A model generated the notes under the pieces. That model was not told the origin of the DNA. It saw only the letters and a program-made list of their open reading frames with translations, and made no database searches. From contig JALZWD010000058.1 in the NCBI GenBank assembly GCA_023300365.1, forward strand, positions 1-6,233: 6,233 nucleotides of DNA, written 5' to 3'. Of the stretch, positions 1 to 6,233 are shown in pieces; the stretch's first letter is position 1; the number at the start of each line of letters is the position of its first letter. Source of the stretch: Flavimaricola sp. (GTDB lineage: Bacteria; Pseudomonadota; Alphaproteobacteria; Rhodobacterales; Rhodobacteraceae). Both the position numbers and the translations under genes were made by a program.

Positions 1-645
<645 letters not shown>

Positions 646-666
646 GGCCCTTGGTAAAATCCGGGC

Positions 667-685
667 GGTGGGCCGAAGCCCCACC
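667..685. repeat. Small GC-rich palindrome, probable dispersed intergenic repeat or terminator
   Basis: A perfect 6-bp stem (GGTGGG at 667-672, CCCACC at 680-685) encloses a 7-base loop (CCGAAGC) and is followed by CTACG. It begins 22 bases after the pheS stop. The arrangement GGTGGG-loop-CCCACCCTACG resembles short palindromes I know to be scattered between genes in many Rhodobacteraceae genomes. That family match is from memory and was not checked. No T-run follows, so a classic intrinsic terminator is not shown, although the hairpin could protect the 3' end of the pheS transcript or slow polymerase. I saw no second copy in this window. Confidence 0.5.
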
Positions 686-735
686 CTACGGAATTTTGAG
701 ATGACATTTGTGCGCAGTGAGGGCAGCTTGGCGTT

Positions 736-1551
736 ATGAAATATCTTATTCTGCTGTTTGCATTTTTCACCCTTCACGCGCCGCTTGCGGCCGTTGCGCA
801 AGGATCGGTCCTTGGGGCGGATGTGTGCCATTTGAATACCGCCTGTGCCGTTGGCGACAGAACCTATCACGTCAAGGAGCCGGATGGCTGGGACGGCATC
901 ACGCCGCTTCCGGTGATGTTGCATTTTCATGGCTGGGCACGGACCGGGGCGCTTCCGGTGCAGCATGATCGGATTTCGGGCCATACCCGGCGGCGGGGTG
1001 TTTTGCTGATTGCGCCCAACGGCATCGCGCAGACGTGGAATTTTCGCAGTGGCAGCCGGGATGTGGCCTTTGCGGATGCGGTCTTGGAGGATGTTTTGCG
1101 ACGTTACCCTGTGATCCGTGAGCAGGTGTTTGTCAGCGGGTATTCGTTTGGGTCGGCGATGGCGTGGCGATATGTTTGCGAGAGCGGTGATGACATTGCG
1201 GCGGTTTTTGCCGTGTCGGGGACGTTGCGGCAGAGCGAGACCTGTGCACAGGCCCCGCGCCGTGTGCGGCATGTGCATGGCCTTGATGATACGGTGATGG
1301 ACTTTCCGATGGGACCGGGCGGGGATGTTTTGCACCCCGTGCGCCTGTGGCGAGATAAGTTTGACTGTGGTGAGGCCGAAGATTTGGGGGCCTATAACAT
1401 CGTGAGTTGGTTGGAATTTAACCGGTTTGAATGGGACTGCGCTGGCGGTGATGTGGTTTTTGATCTGCATGACGGCGGGCATTTCATTCCGCATGGCTGG
1501 TTGGGCCGGATGTTGGATGAGGAATTGGGGCGCAGCCCGACCTATCCTTGA
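736..1551 (+). CDS. Predicted exported alpha/beta-hydrolase esterase (PHB depolymerase / feruloyl esterase-like, LpqC type)
   Basis: The protein has 271 residues. A hydrophobic N-terminus (about residues 3-21, LILLFAFFTLHAPLAAV) ending in AVAQ looks like a Sec signal peptide cut near residue 21, so the enzyme probably acts in the periplasm or outside. The alpha/beta-hydrolase landmarks appear in order: HFHG at 63-66 (oxyanion-hole region), W101 in QTWNF, the nucleophile elbow GYSFGS with Ser137, HGLDD at 181-185 with the probable catalytic Asp185, and DGGHF with the probable catalytic His249. Six cysteines in the mature part (31, 37, 148, 170, 211, 235) fit disulfides in an exported enzyme. 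The family hydrolyses esters such as poly(3-hydroxybutyrate) oligomers, acetylated xylan or feruloyl esters; nothing here decides which. The start is supported by the signal peptide. The nearest purine-rich stretch (GAGGG, 719-723) lies 12 bases upstream, which is rather far. Length fits single-domain members; no substrate-binding domain is present. Confidence 0.85.
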   Translation: MKYLILLFAFFTLHAPLAAVAQGSVLGADVCHLNTACAVGDRTYHVKEPDGWDGITPLPVMLHFHGWARTGALPVQHDRISGHTRRRGVLLIAPNGIAQTWNFRSGSRDVAFADAVLEDVLRRYPVIREQVFVSGYSFGSAMAWRYVCESGDDIAAVFAVSGTLRQSETCAQAPRRVRHVHGLDDTVMDFPMGPGGDVLHPVRLWRDKFDCGEAEDLGAYNIVSWLEFNRFEWDCAGGDVVFDLHDGGHFIPHGWLGRMLDEELGRSPTYP

Positions 1552-1582
1552 CCGCCCCAACGAAACGCGATTGAGTTGGGCC

Positions 1583-2146
1583 ATGACCCAAGAGCATAGC
1601 CCCGCGTTTCTTGCCTATAGTGAGCGTTGTAATGCCGCGGCACTTGATCCTGATTTTAAGAAGAAACGCGAGCGGGTTGTGACGCGTTTGCGCCGCGATA
1701 TGCATGCGGTTTTGGAGCCTGTGGGATACAGTTGCGAGGGCCTTGTTTGGGTGAAGACATCGCCGCAGGGGCAGACGCGCGTGAGCATTTACCGGATGCG
1801 CGCAGGGTATCAGGCGCGCATTGAGATGAGTGGCCGCAAGACCGGGTTTTCCATAGGCCTTGCCGTTAATGGTGTGTTGCGCCGAATTGGCCAGCGTTTG
1901 GGCAACCAGAACCCAATTTTGCCGTACAAGGAGCAAGTGGTCACACGGTTGCAGCCCTTCTACCGTTTGGATGAGCATAAGCATCATCCCGAAAAGGGAT
2001 CGTTGGAATACGCTTTGATCGATGAAGATCCCAGTGAGTTGGATTTACCGATTGAAATTTTGGCCCACCGGGCCTTGCCGTGGTTGGAGGGGTGCCACAG
2101 GCGCGGTGCCTTGCCGGAGGTGCCAAAGGGTTTTTGGGAAGGATGA
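1583..2146 (+). CDS. Conserved-looking protein of unknown function, 187 aa (possibly DUF4304-like)
   Basis: I do not recognise this protein with certainty. It has no signal peptide or membrane segment and is probably cytosolic. Residues 24-48 form a charged, probably helical stretch (DFKKKRERVVTRLRRDMHAVLEP), followed by GYSCEGLVWVKTSPQGQTRVSIYRMRAGYQARIEM, which looks like a beta-rich segment. The order 'basic helix, Gly-Tyr/Phe, W, short strands' is reminiscent of DUF4304 proteins, but that is a weak resemblance by eye. The C-terminal part is acidic then helical (IDEDPSELDLPIEILAHRALPWLEG, 146-170). The ATG at 1583 is preferred over an in-frame ATG at 1427 because the latter would overlap the hydrolase by 125 bases. 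No strong ribosome-binding site precedes 1583. It begins 31 bases after the hydrolase stop and ends 3 bases before the deiminase-like gene, suggesting co-expression with the latter. Confidence 0.75.
   Translation: MTQEHSPAFLAYSERCNAAALDPDFKKKRERVVTRLRRDMHAVLEPVGYSCEGLVWVKTSPQGQTRVSIYRMRAGYQARIEMSGRKTGFSIGLAVNGVLRRIGQRLGNQNPILPYKEQVVTRLQPFYRLDEHKHHPEKGSLEYALIDEDPSELDLPIEILAHRALPWLEGCHRRGALPEVPKGFWEG
2136..2143 (+). promoter_or_regulatory. Strong Shine-Dalgarno inside the end of the preceding gene
   Basis: GGGAAGGA lies 6 bases before the ATG at 2150 and overlaps the last codons of the 187-aa gene, whose stop is at 2144-2146. This fixes the start of the deiminase-like gene and implies that ribosomes finishing the upstream gene can re-initiate there. 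Confidence 0.75.
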
Positions 2147-2149
2147 GAT

Positions 2150-3070
2150 ATGAGCGAGACATTTAACCTGCGCAATCGACGCGAGGGCGGCGGGACGGCG
2201 ACGCTTAATTCGTGGGGTGCGGATAGCGATTATGGGACGCTGCGCTCGGTGCTTTTGGGGCCGATTGATAATTATAAATGGTTGCGGACCTCGAGCCTGT
2301 CGAAAAAGACATTGCGCCGTGGCGTGCAATTTGACCCCGCCGTGGCCGCCAAGCAGCATGCGCAGATGGTGAGCGCGTATGAAAGCGCGGGCGTAGAGGT
2401 GCACACCCATAAGGGCGATCCTGAGCTGCCCTATCAGGTGTATGCGCGCGACAGTTCGGTGATGACGCCGTTTGGGGCGATTATCACGCATATGTCGCAA
2501 TACTGGCGGCGCGGCGAAAATTTCCGCGCGATTGAGACCTATCAGAGTTTGGGCATCCCGATTTACGATTTCGTGACGGCGGGCACGTTTGAGGGCGGTG
2601 ATTTCAACGTCATTGAGCCGGGCTGTGTTTTGATCGGCTGGGAGGGCGAAGAGGGCCGATCAATGGAGCAGGGTGCGCGTCAGATTGCCGGATGGATGGA
2701 GGCCGAAGGGTGGGAGGTGAAGGTTGCGGATATTGACCCCTATTATGTGCATATCGACCTGATGGTGGTGATGTTGGCGCCCAAGTTGGCGGCCGTATGT
2801 ATTGAATGCACCGACCCTGAGATTGTGGATTGGCTGCGGGCCAAGAATATTGAGATCGTTGAAGTGCCGTTTCAAGAGACGATGGCGCTTGGGTGTAATG
2901 TGGTGGCGTTGGGTGAGGATCGGGTTTTGTTGCCCGCGGGGTCCAAGACGTTGAAGGCCAAGCTGAAGGCGCTTGGGTTTACGATTTATGATCCTGAATT
3001 GGATATGATTACCCAAGGCGGTGGTGGCGTTCATTGCATGTGCCAAAGCCTGATCCGTGATCCCGGATAG
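2150..3070 (+). CDS. Arginine deiminase / DDAH-superfamily enzyme (amidinotransferase fold), substrate unknown
   Basis: The protein has 306 residues, no signal peptide, and the landmarks of the guanidine-modifying superfamily (Amidinotransf fold: arginine deiminase, agmatine deiminase, dimethylarginine dimethylaminohydrolase, amidinotransferases). The visible set is ARD (Asp101), FEGGD (148-151), YYVHID with His201, LGCN with Asn250, and GGGGVHCMCQS with the expected nucleophile Cys296. In this family the cysteine attacks the guanidinium carbon, the histidine acts as general acid/base and the acidic residues hold the guanidinium group. The products would be ammonia or an amine plus a ureido compound, or a transferred amidino group. 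Length and the GGGGVHC ending fit single-domain hydrolases better than the roughly 400-residue ADI. Candidate substrates are arginine, methylated arginine or another guanidino acid; the sequence does not choose. A second cysteine two residues after the nucleophile (Cys298) is notable. It is probably co-transcribed with the 187-aa gene upstream. Confidence 0.88.
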   Translation: MSETFNLRNRREGGGTATLNSWGADSDYGTLRSVLLGPIDNYKWLRTSSLSKKTLRRGVQFDPAVAAKQHAQMVSAYESAGVEVHTHKGDPELPYQVYARDSSVMTPFGAIITHMSQYWRRGENFRAIETYQSLGIPIYDFVTAGTFEGGDFNVIEPGCVLIGWEGEEGRSMEQGARQIAGWMEAEGWEVKVADIDPYYVHIDLMVVMLAPKLAAVCIECTDPEIVDWLRAKNIEIVEVPFQETMALGCNVVALGEDRVLLPAGSKTLKAKLKALGFTIYDPELDMITQGGGGVHCMCQSLIRDPG

Positions 3071-3081
3071 GCGGGTGGGCA

Positions 3082-3348
3082 TCAATTCATGCTTATCCTG
3101 AGCGAGCCACCGGCCCCTTGGCGGCGGTTGCTTTGGTGTTGGCGGGTGGCGCCGCAACCGAGTGTGTAAGTTGATGTTGTAAAGGTGGAGGCGGCGCATT
3201 CGGCAAGGTCGGAGCCGTCGGTGGAAATTCCGACTGATGTGTTGGTCTCGAGCCCACCATTTTGCGCAATCTTGACCGCGCGAATGGCGATAGGCGACAT
3301 GATCAGGAGCGCCGAAAACAGCAATAGTATTGGGCCGCGATGTTCCAT
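3082..3348 (-). CDS. Small predicted membrane-anchored or exported protein, 88 aa, unknown function
   Basis: I do not recognise this protein. Reading on the minus strand from the ATG at 3348, residues 6-22 (PILLLFSALLIMSPIAI) form a hydrophobic segment after a short polar start (MEHRG), which fits a signal anchor or signal peptide. The rest is polar, Ser/Thr/Gly-rich, with two cysteines (51 and 65) and a basic tail (RQHQSNRRQ, 70-77). The start has a good ribosome-binding site: GAGGA at 3357-3353, four bases before the ATG. Codon third positions are mostly C or G (ATC, GCC, ACC, CGC). A TTG at 3366 in frame could add six residues but has no better site. The gene converges on the deiminase-like gene (11 bases between stops) and diverges from pheT. 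Being short and without a recognised family, it may still be a chance reading frame. Confidence 0.5.
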   Translation of the reverse strand: MEHRGPILLLFSALLIMSPIAIRAVKIAQNGGLETNTSVGISTDGSDLAECAASTFTTSTYTLGCGATRQHQSNRRQGAGGSLRISMN

Positions 3349-3510
3349 TCGATCCTCGAAATTCAACCTTAGGGGTATTTATCCTTGGTTTCGTAGAGTG
3401 TTGGTATGACTATGGTTGGGCCAAATAACGGTGGTTTCGTGCCGCTTGCTTTCCCTCGCAAGAGCAATGGGGTAAGAGGCGGGAAACACATTTCCGGACG
3501 GATAAGCCCC
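3349..3510. promoter_or_regulatory. Intergenic region between divergent starts, likely carries the pheT promoter and leader
   Basis: This 162-base stretch separates the start of the small minus-strand gene from the start of pheT, so it probably holds promoters for both. A weak sigma70-like pair for pheT is TTGGTT (3385-3390) and GACTAT (3408-3413) with 17 bases between; the -10 matches only three of six consensus bases. Two short perfect hairpins lie in the probable pheT leader: CTTGC/GCAAG (3445-3449 and 3458-3462) and GGAAA/TTTCC (3482-3486 and 3491-3495). There is no Phe-rich leader peptide, T-box or terminator with a T-run, so attenuation of the enteric pheST type is not supported. Confidence 0.35.
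3482..3495 (+). other. Short hairpin just upstream of the pheT ribosome-binding region
   Basis: A perfect 5-bp stem GGAAA/TTTCC with a CACA tetraloop ends one base before the weak purine-rich site GGACGGA of pheT. If formed in the mRNA it could affect initiation at pheT. A 5-bp stem is easily found by chance, and there is no comparative evidence. Confidence 0.25.
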
Positions 3511-5904
3511 ATGAAATTCACGCTAAGCTGGCTAAAATCGCACCTTGAGACAACCGCGTCGGTCGATGAGATTTGCGAGGCCCTGACGGATTTGGGGCTT
3601 GAGGTTGAGGGGGTGGAAAACCCATTGGCCAAGCTGTCTGATTTTACCATCGGTAAGGTTGTGAGCGCCGAGAAGCACCCTGATGCGGACCGTTTGCGGG
3701 TGTGTCAGGTGAACACCGATGAGGGCATGAAGCAGATCATTTGCGGCGCACCCAATGCCCGCGAGGGGATTACCGTCGTGGTGGCCAAGCCGGGTGTTTA
3801 TGTGCCCGGCATTGATACCACGATTGGCGTTGGCAAAATCCGTGGCATCGAGAGCTTTGGGATGATGGCGTCCGAGCGCGAGATGGAGCTTTCGGATGAG
3901 CATGACGGGATCATTGAGCTGCCCAGCGGCGAGGTGGGCGACCGTTTTGTGGATTGGCTGGCCGAGAATGATCCATCGAAAGTGGACCCGGTAATCGAGA
4001 TTGCGATTACGCCGAACCGCCCGGATGCATTGGGCGTGCGCGGTATCGCGCGGGATCTGGCGGCGCGTGGTTTGGGGGTGATGAAGCCTTGCGATGTTGA
4101 GCCTGTGGTGGCCAAGGGCACGTCGGATATCGGCGTGACAATTGCGGGTGATACTTTGGATGGCTGTCCTGTGTTTTGCGGGCGTTTGATCAAGGGCGTG
4201 AAGAACGGGCCAAGCCCGCAGTGGCTTCAGGATTTGTTGCGCGCGATTGGCTTGCGTCCGATTTCGTTTTTGGTCGATGTGACCAATTATTTTACATACG
4301 ATCAGAACCGGCCTTTGCATGTGTTTGATGCCGATAAGGTAAAGGGCAACCTTGTGGTGCACCGCGCCAAGGGCGGCGAGACCATCATGGCGTTGGACGA
4401 CAAGGAATATACCCTTCAGGCCGGACAGATGGTGATTTCGGATGAGACCGGCCCCGAGAGCATTGCGGGGATCATGGGCGGCCTTGACACCGGATGCACC
4501 CAAGAGACGGTGAATGTGTTTGTTGAGAGCGCCTATTGGGACCCAATTCAGATTGCCTATGCGGGGCGTGCGCTAAAGATCAATTCCGATGCGCGGTACC
4601 GTTTTGAGCGCGGCGTTGATCCGGTGTTTACGCCCGAGGGGCTTGAGCATGCGGTGCGGATGATCGTGGATCATGCGGGCGGCGAGGCCAGTGAGATGGT
4701 TGTGGCCGGTGCTGTGCCGGATGTGAGCCGGGCGTATAAGCTTGATACTGACCGGGTGCAGTCGCTTGTTGGGATGGAGATTGCCGACGCGACACAGCGC
4801 GAGACGCTGACGGCGCTGGGCTTTGTTTTGGACGGGGACATGGCGCATGTGCCGTCGTGGCGGCCCGATGTGATGGGCGAGGCCGATCTGGTTGAGGAAG
4901 TGGCGCGGATTGCGTCGCTTGAGGGACTGGTGGGCAAGCCTTTGCCGCGTGTGCCGGGGGTGCCCGCACCCGTGATGACGCCAATGCAGAAGCGTTTGCA
5001 GATGGCGCGGCGGACGACGGCGGCGCTTGGGTACAACGAATGCGTGACCTATTCGTTCATTGATAAGAAAGCCGCGGCGTTGTTTGGCGGCGGCGATGAT
5101 GCGACGATGCTGGAAAACCCGATTTCATCCGAGATGTCGCATATGCGGCCAAGCCTTTTGCCCGGCCTTTTGCAGGCGGCTGCGCGCAATCAGGCGCGCG
5201 GGTTCATGGACCTTGCCTTGTTTGAAGCGGGCGATGCGTTTCACGGCGGCGAGCCGGGCGAGCAGAACACGCAGGTGTCCGGCCTGTTGATCGGGCGCAC
5301 GGGGCCAAAGGATGTGCATGGCGCGTCGCGGACCGTGGATGTGTATGATGCAAAGGCCGATGCCGAGGCCGTTTTGGCCGCGATTGGTGCGCCTGCGAAG
5401 GTGCAGATCATGCGCGGTGCGTCGGAGTGGTGGCATCCGGGCCGACACGGGATGATTTGTCTTGGGCCAAAGAAGGTGCTGGGCGTGTTTGGCGAATTGC
5501 ACCCCAAAGTGTTGCGCGAGATGGGGATCAAGGGGACGGCTGTGGCCTTTACCTTGTGGCCCGCCGAGGTGCCGATGCCGAAGAAGGCGAGTGCGAACCG
5601 TGGGGCGCTGGCGTTGAATGATTTGCAAGCGGTCGAGCGTGACTTTGCCTTTGTGGTGGATGCCGATGTTGAGGCGTTAACCTTGGTGAATGCGGCAGCG
5701 GGTGCCGATAAGGCATTGATTGCCGATGTGCGTGTGTTTGACGAATTTATCGGTGGCAGCCTTGGGGAGGGTAAGAAATCCCTTGCGCTGACGGTGCGAT
5801 TGCAGCCCAAGGACGCGACGTTGAAGGATGCCGATATCGAGGCCGTTGGGGCCAAGATTGTCGAAAAGGTGAGCAAAGCCACGGGCGGCGTTCTGCGCGG
5901 ATAA
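3511..5904 (+). CDS. pheT: Phenylalanyl-tRNA synthetase beta subunit
   Basis: This is the large subunit of cytosolic phenylalanyl-tRNA synthetase. It binds tRNA-Phe, and in this family the B3/4 domain edits mischarged Tyr-tRNA-Phe. The 797 residues match the usual bacterial length of about 800. Domains in order: an EMAP-II-like tRNA-binding domain (about 39-149, HPDADRLRVCQV at 56-67); B3/4 (about 215-378, with LVDVTNY at 254-260 and RYRFERGVD at 362-370); B5 (about 405-472, WRPDVMGEADLVEEVARI at 450-467); the catalytic-like core (about 490-690, NPISSEMSHMRPSLLPGLL at 536-554 and GELHP at 661-665); and the C-terminal FDX-ACB anticodon-binding domain (about 705-796, VERDFAFVVD at 708-717). The frame is open upstream to an ATG at 3406, but the ATG at 3511 gives the canonical N-terminus MKFTLSWLKSHL; before it only a weak GGACGGA (3496-3502, 8 bases away) is seen. 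The ytoQ-like gene follows after 21 bases. Confidence 0.98.
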   Translation: MKFTLSWLKSHLETTASVDEICEALTDLGLEVEGVENPLAKLSDFTIGKVVSAEKHPDADRLRVCQVNTDEGMKQIICGAPNAREGITVVVAKPGVYVPGIDTTIGVGKIRGIESFGMMASEREMELSDEHDGIIELPSGEVGDRFVDWLAENDPSKVDPVIEIAITPNRPDALGVRGIARDLAARGLGVMKPCDVEPVVAKGTSDIGVTIAGDTLDGCPVFCGRLIKGVKNGPSPQWLQDLLRAIGLRPISFLVDVTNYFTYDQNRPLHVFDADKVKGNLVVHRAKGGETIMALDDKEYTLQAGQMVISDETGPESIAGIMGGLDTGCTQETVNVFVESAYWDPIQIAYAGRALKINSDARYRFERGVDPVFTPEGLEHAVRMIVDHAGGEASEMVVAGAVPDVSRAYKLDTDRVQSLVGMEIADATQRETLTALGFVLDGDMAHVPSWRPDVMGEADLVEEVARIASLEGLVGKPLPRVPGVPAPVMTPMQKRLQMARRTTAALGYNECVTYSFIDKKAAALFGGGDDATMLENPISSEMSHMRPSLLPGLLQAAARNQARGFMDLALFEAGDAFHGGEPGEQNTQVSGLLIGRTGPKDVHGASRTVDVYDAKADAEAVLAAIGAPAKVQIMRGASEWWHPGRHGMICLGPKKVLGVFGELHPKVLREMGIKGTAVAFTLWPAEVPMPKKASANRGALALNDLQAVERDFAFVVDADVEALTLVNAAAGADKALIADVRVFDEFIGGSLGEGKKSLALTVRLQPKDATLKDADIEAVGAKIVEKVSKATGGVLRG

Positions 5905-5912
5905 AGCGGCAA

Positions 5913-5919
5913 GAGGGAG
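5913..5919 (+). promoter_or_regulatory. Ribosome-binding site for the ytoQ-like gene
   Basis: GAGGGAG lies 6 bases before the ATG at 5926 within a purine run (5911-5923). It fixes the start of the last gene, which sits 21 bases after the pheT stop with no terminator between them, so the two are probably co-transcribed. Confidence 0.7.
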
Positions 5920-5925
5920 AGAGTA

Positions 5926-6233
5926 ATGCGGGTATATTTGTCGGGTGAGATCCACACCGATTGGCGCGATCAGATTATTACCGGGGCTGAGGGTCTTGGG
6001 ATCACGTTTGACAGTGCCGTCACCGATCATGCGGCCAGCGATGATTGTGGTGTTGCGATCCTTGGTGGCGAGGCGGACAAGTTTTGGCATGACCGTAAGG
6101 GCGCGATGGTGAATGCCATTCGCACGCGCAAGGGCATTGAGGCGGCGGATGTGGTCGTGGTGCGGTTTGGCGATCAATACAAGCAATGGAACGCCGCGTT
6201 TGATGCGGGATATGCGAGTGCGCTGGGTAAATC
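5926..6233 (+). CDS. ytoQ: YtoQ family protein (nucleoside 2-deoxyribosyltransferase-like), 3' end outside window
   Basis: The first 102 residues are visible and the frame is open to the window edge. The N-terminus MRVYLSGEIHTDWRDQI and the stretch FGDQYKQWNAAFDAGYASALGK (81-102) match the pattern I know for Bacillus YtoQ (start of the VYLAGEIH type, later YKQWN-A-DA-YA). YtoQ belongs to a small family related by fold to nucleoside 2-deoxyribosyltransferases, and its reaction is not established. Between the two conserved blocks lie TDHAASDDCGVAILG (33-47) and a segment with IEAADVVVVRFG (71-82), which fits a Rossmann-like strand. The family is about 145-150 residues long, so roughly 45 are missing. 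No signal peptide is seen, so the protein is cytosolic. Its position directly after pheT suggests shared transcription, but no functional link to tRNA charging is known to me. Confidence 0.9.
   Translation, partial: MRVYLSGEIHTDWRDQIITGAEGLGITFDSAVTDHAASDDCGVAILGGEADKFWHDRKGAMVNAIRTRKGIEAADVVVVRFGDQYKQWNAAFDAGYASALGK

Noticed and set aside
1427..1582. N-terminal extension of the 187-aa protein starting at the ATG at 1427
   Set aside because: It would overlap the hydrolase by 125 bases, and the added segment is the frame-shifted reading of conserved hydrolase sequence including its catalytic His region.
3053..3068. ATCCG/CGGAT hairpin at the end of the deiminase-like gene as a terminator
   Set aside because: The stem is only 5 bp, overlaps the last codons and has no following T-run.
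3185..3409. 74-aa frame on the + strand in the gap before pheT
   Set aside because: It has no ribosome-binding site or recognisable feature and overlaps the better-supported minus-strand frame.
3406..3510. 35-residue N-terminal extension of PheT, or a phenylalanine leader peptide
   Set aside because: PheT proteins start at MKFTLSWL. The extension has only two Phe residues, no stop before pheT and no terminator/antiterminator pair, so neither an extension nor an attenuator peptide is supported.
3532..4503. 323-aa and other minus-strand frames opposite pheT
   Set aside because: They are antisense to well-conserved PheT domains, and their translations are His/Arg/Ala-rich without known motifs.

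Overview
The window comes from an alphaproteobacterium, most likely of the Rhodobacteraceae/Roseobacter group. I infer this from the character of PheS, PheT and the YtoQ-type protein, from the moderately high GC content with many GCG, CGG, GTG and TTG codons, and from a palindromic intergenic element of a type common in that group. No database was searched, so the assignment is inference.

Layout, left to right on the + strand: the 3' part of pheS (1-645); a 90-base gap with a small GC-rich palindrome; a predicted exported alpha/beta-hydrolase of the PHB-depolymerase/feruloyl-esterase type (736-1551); an unrecognised 187-aa protein (1583-2146); an arginine deiminase/DDAH-superfamily enzyme with a complete catalytic set (2150-3070); a small membrane-anchored or exported protein predicted on the minus strand (3348-3082); a 162-base region between divergent starts; pheT (3511-5904); and the 5' part of a YtoQ-family gene that runs off the window (5926-6233).

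PheS and PheT together form the (alpha beta)2 phenylalanyl-tRNA synthetase. Here their genes are on the same strand but separated by about 2.87 kb carrying four unrelated genes, so pheT probably has its own promoter in the 3349-3510 gap. The 187-aa gene and the deiminase-like gene are 3 bases apart and probably translationally coupled. The other genes have no obvious link to tRNA charging.

I see no mobile element, CRISPR array, tRNA, rRNA or defence system. This is largely an ordinary chromosomal housekeeping region. The points most worth a second look are the deiminase-like enzyme of unknown substrate with its unknown partner gene, and the small minus-strand gene.
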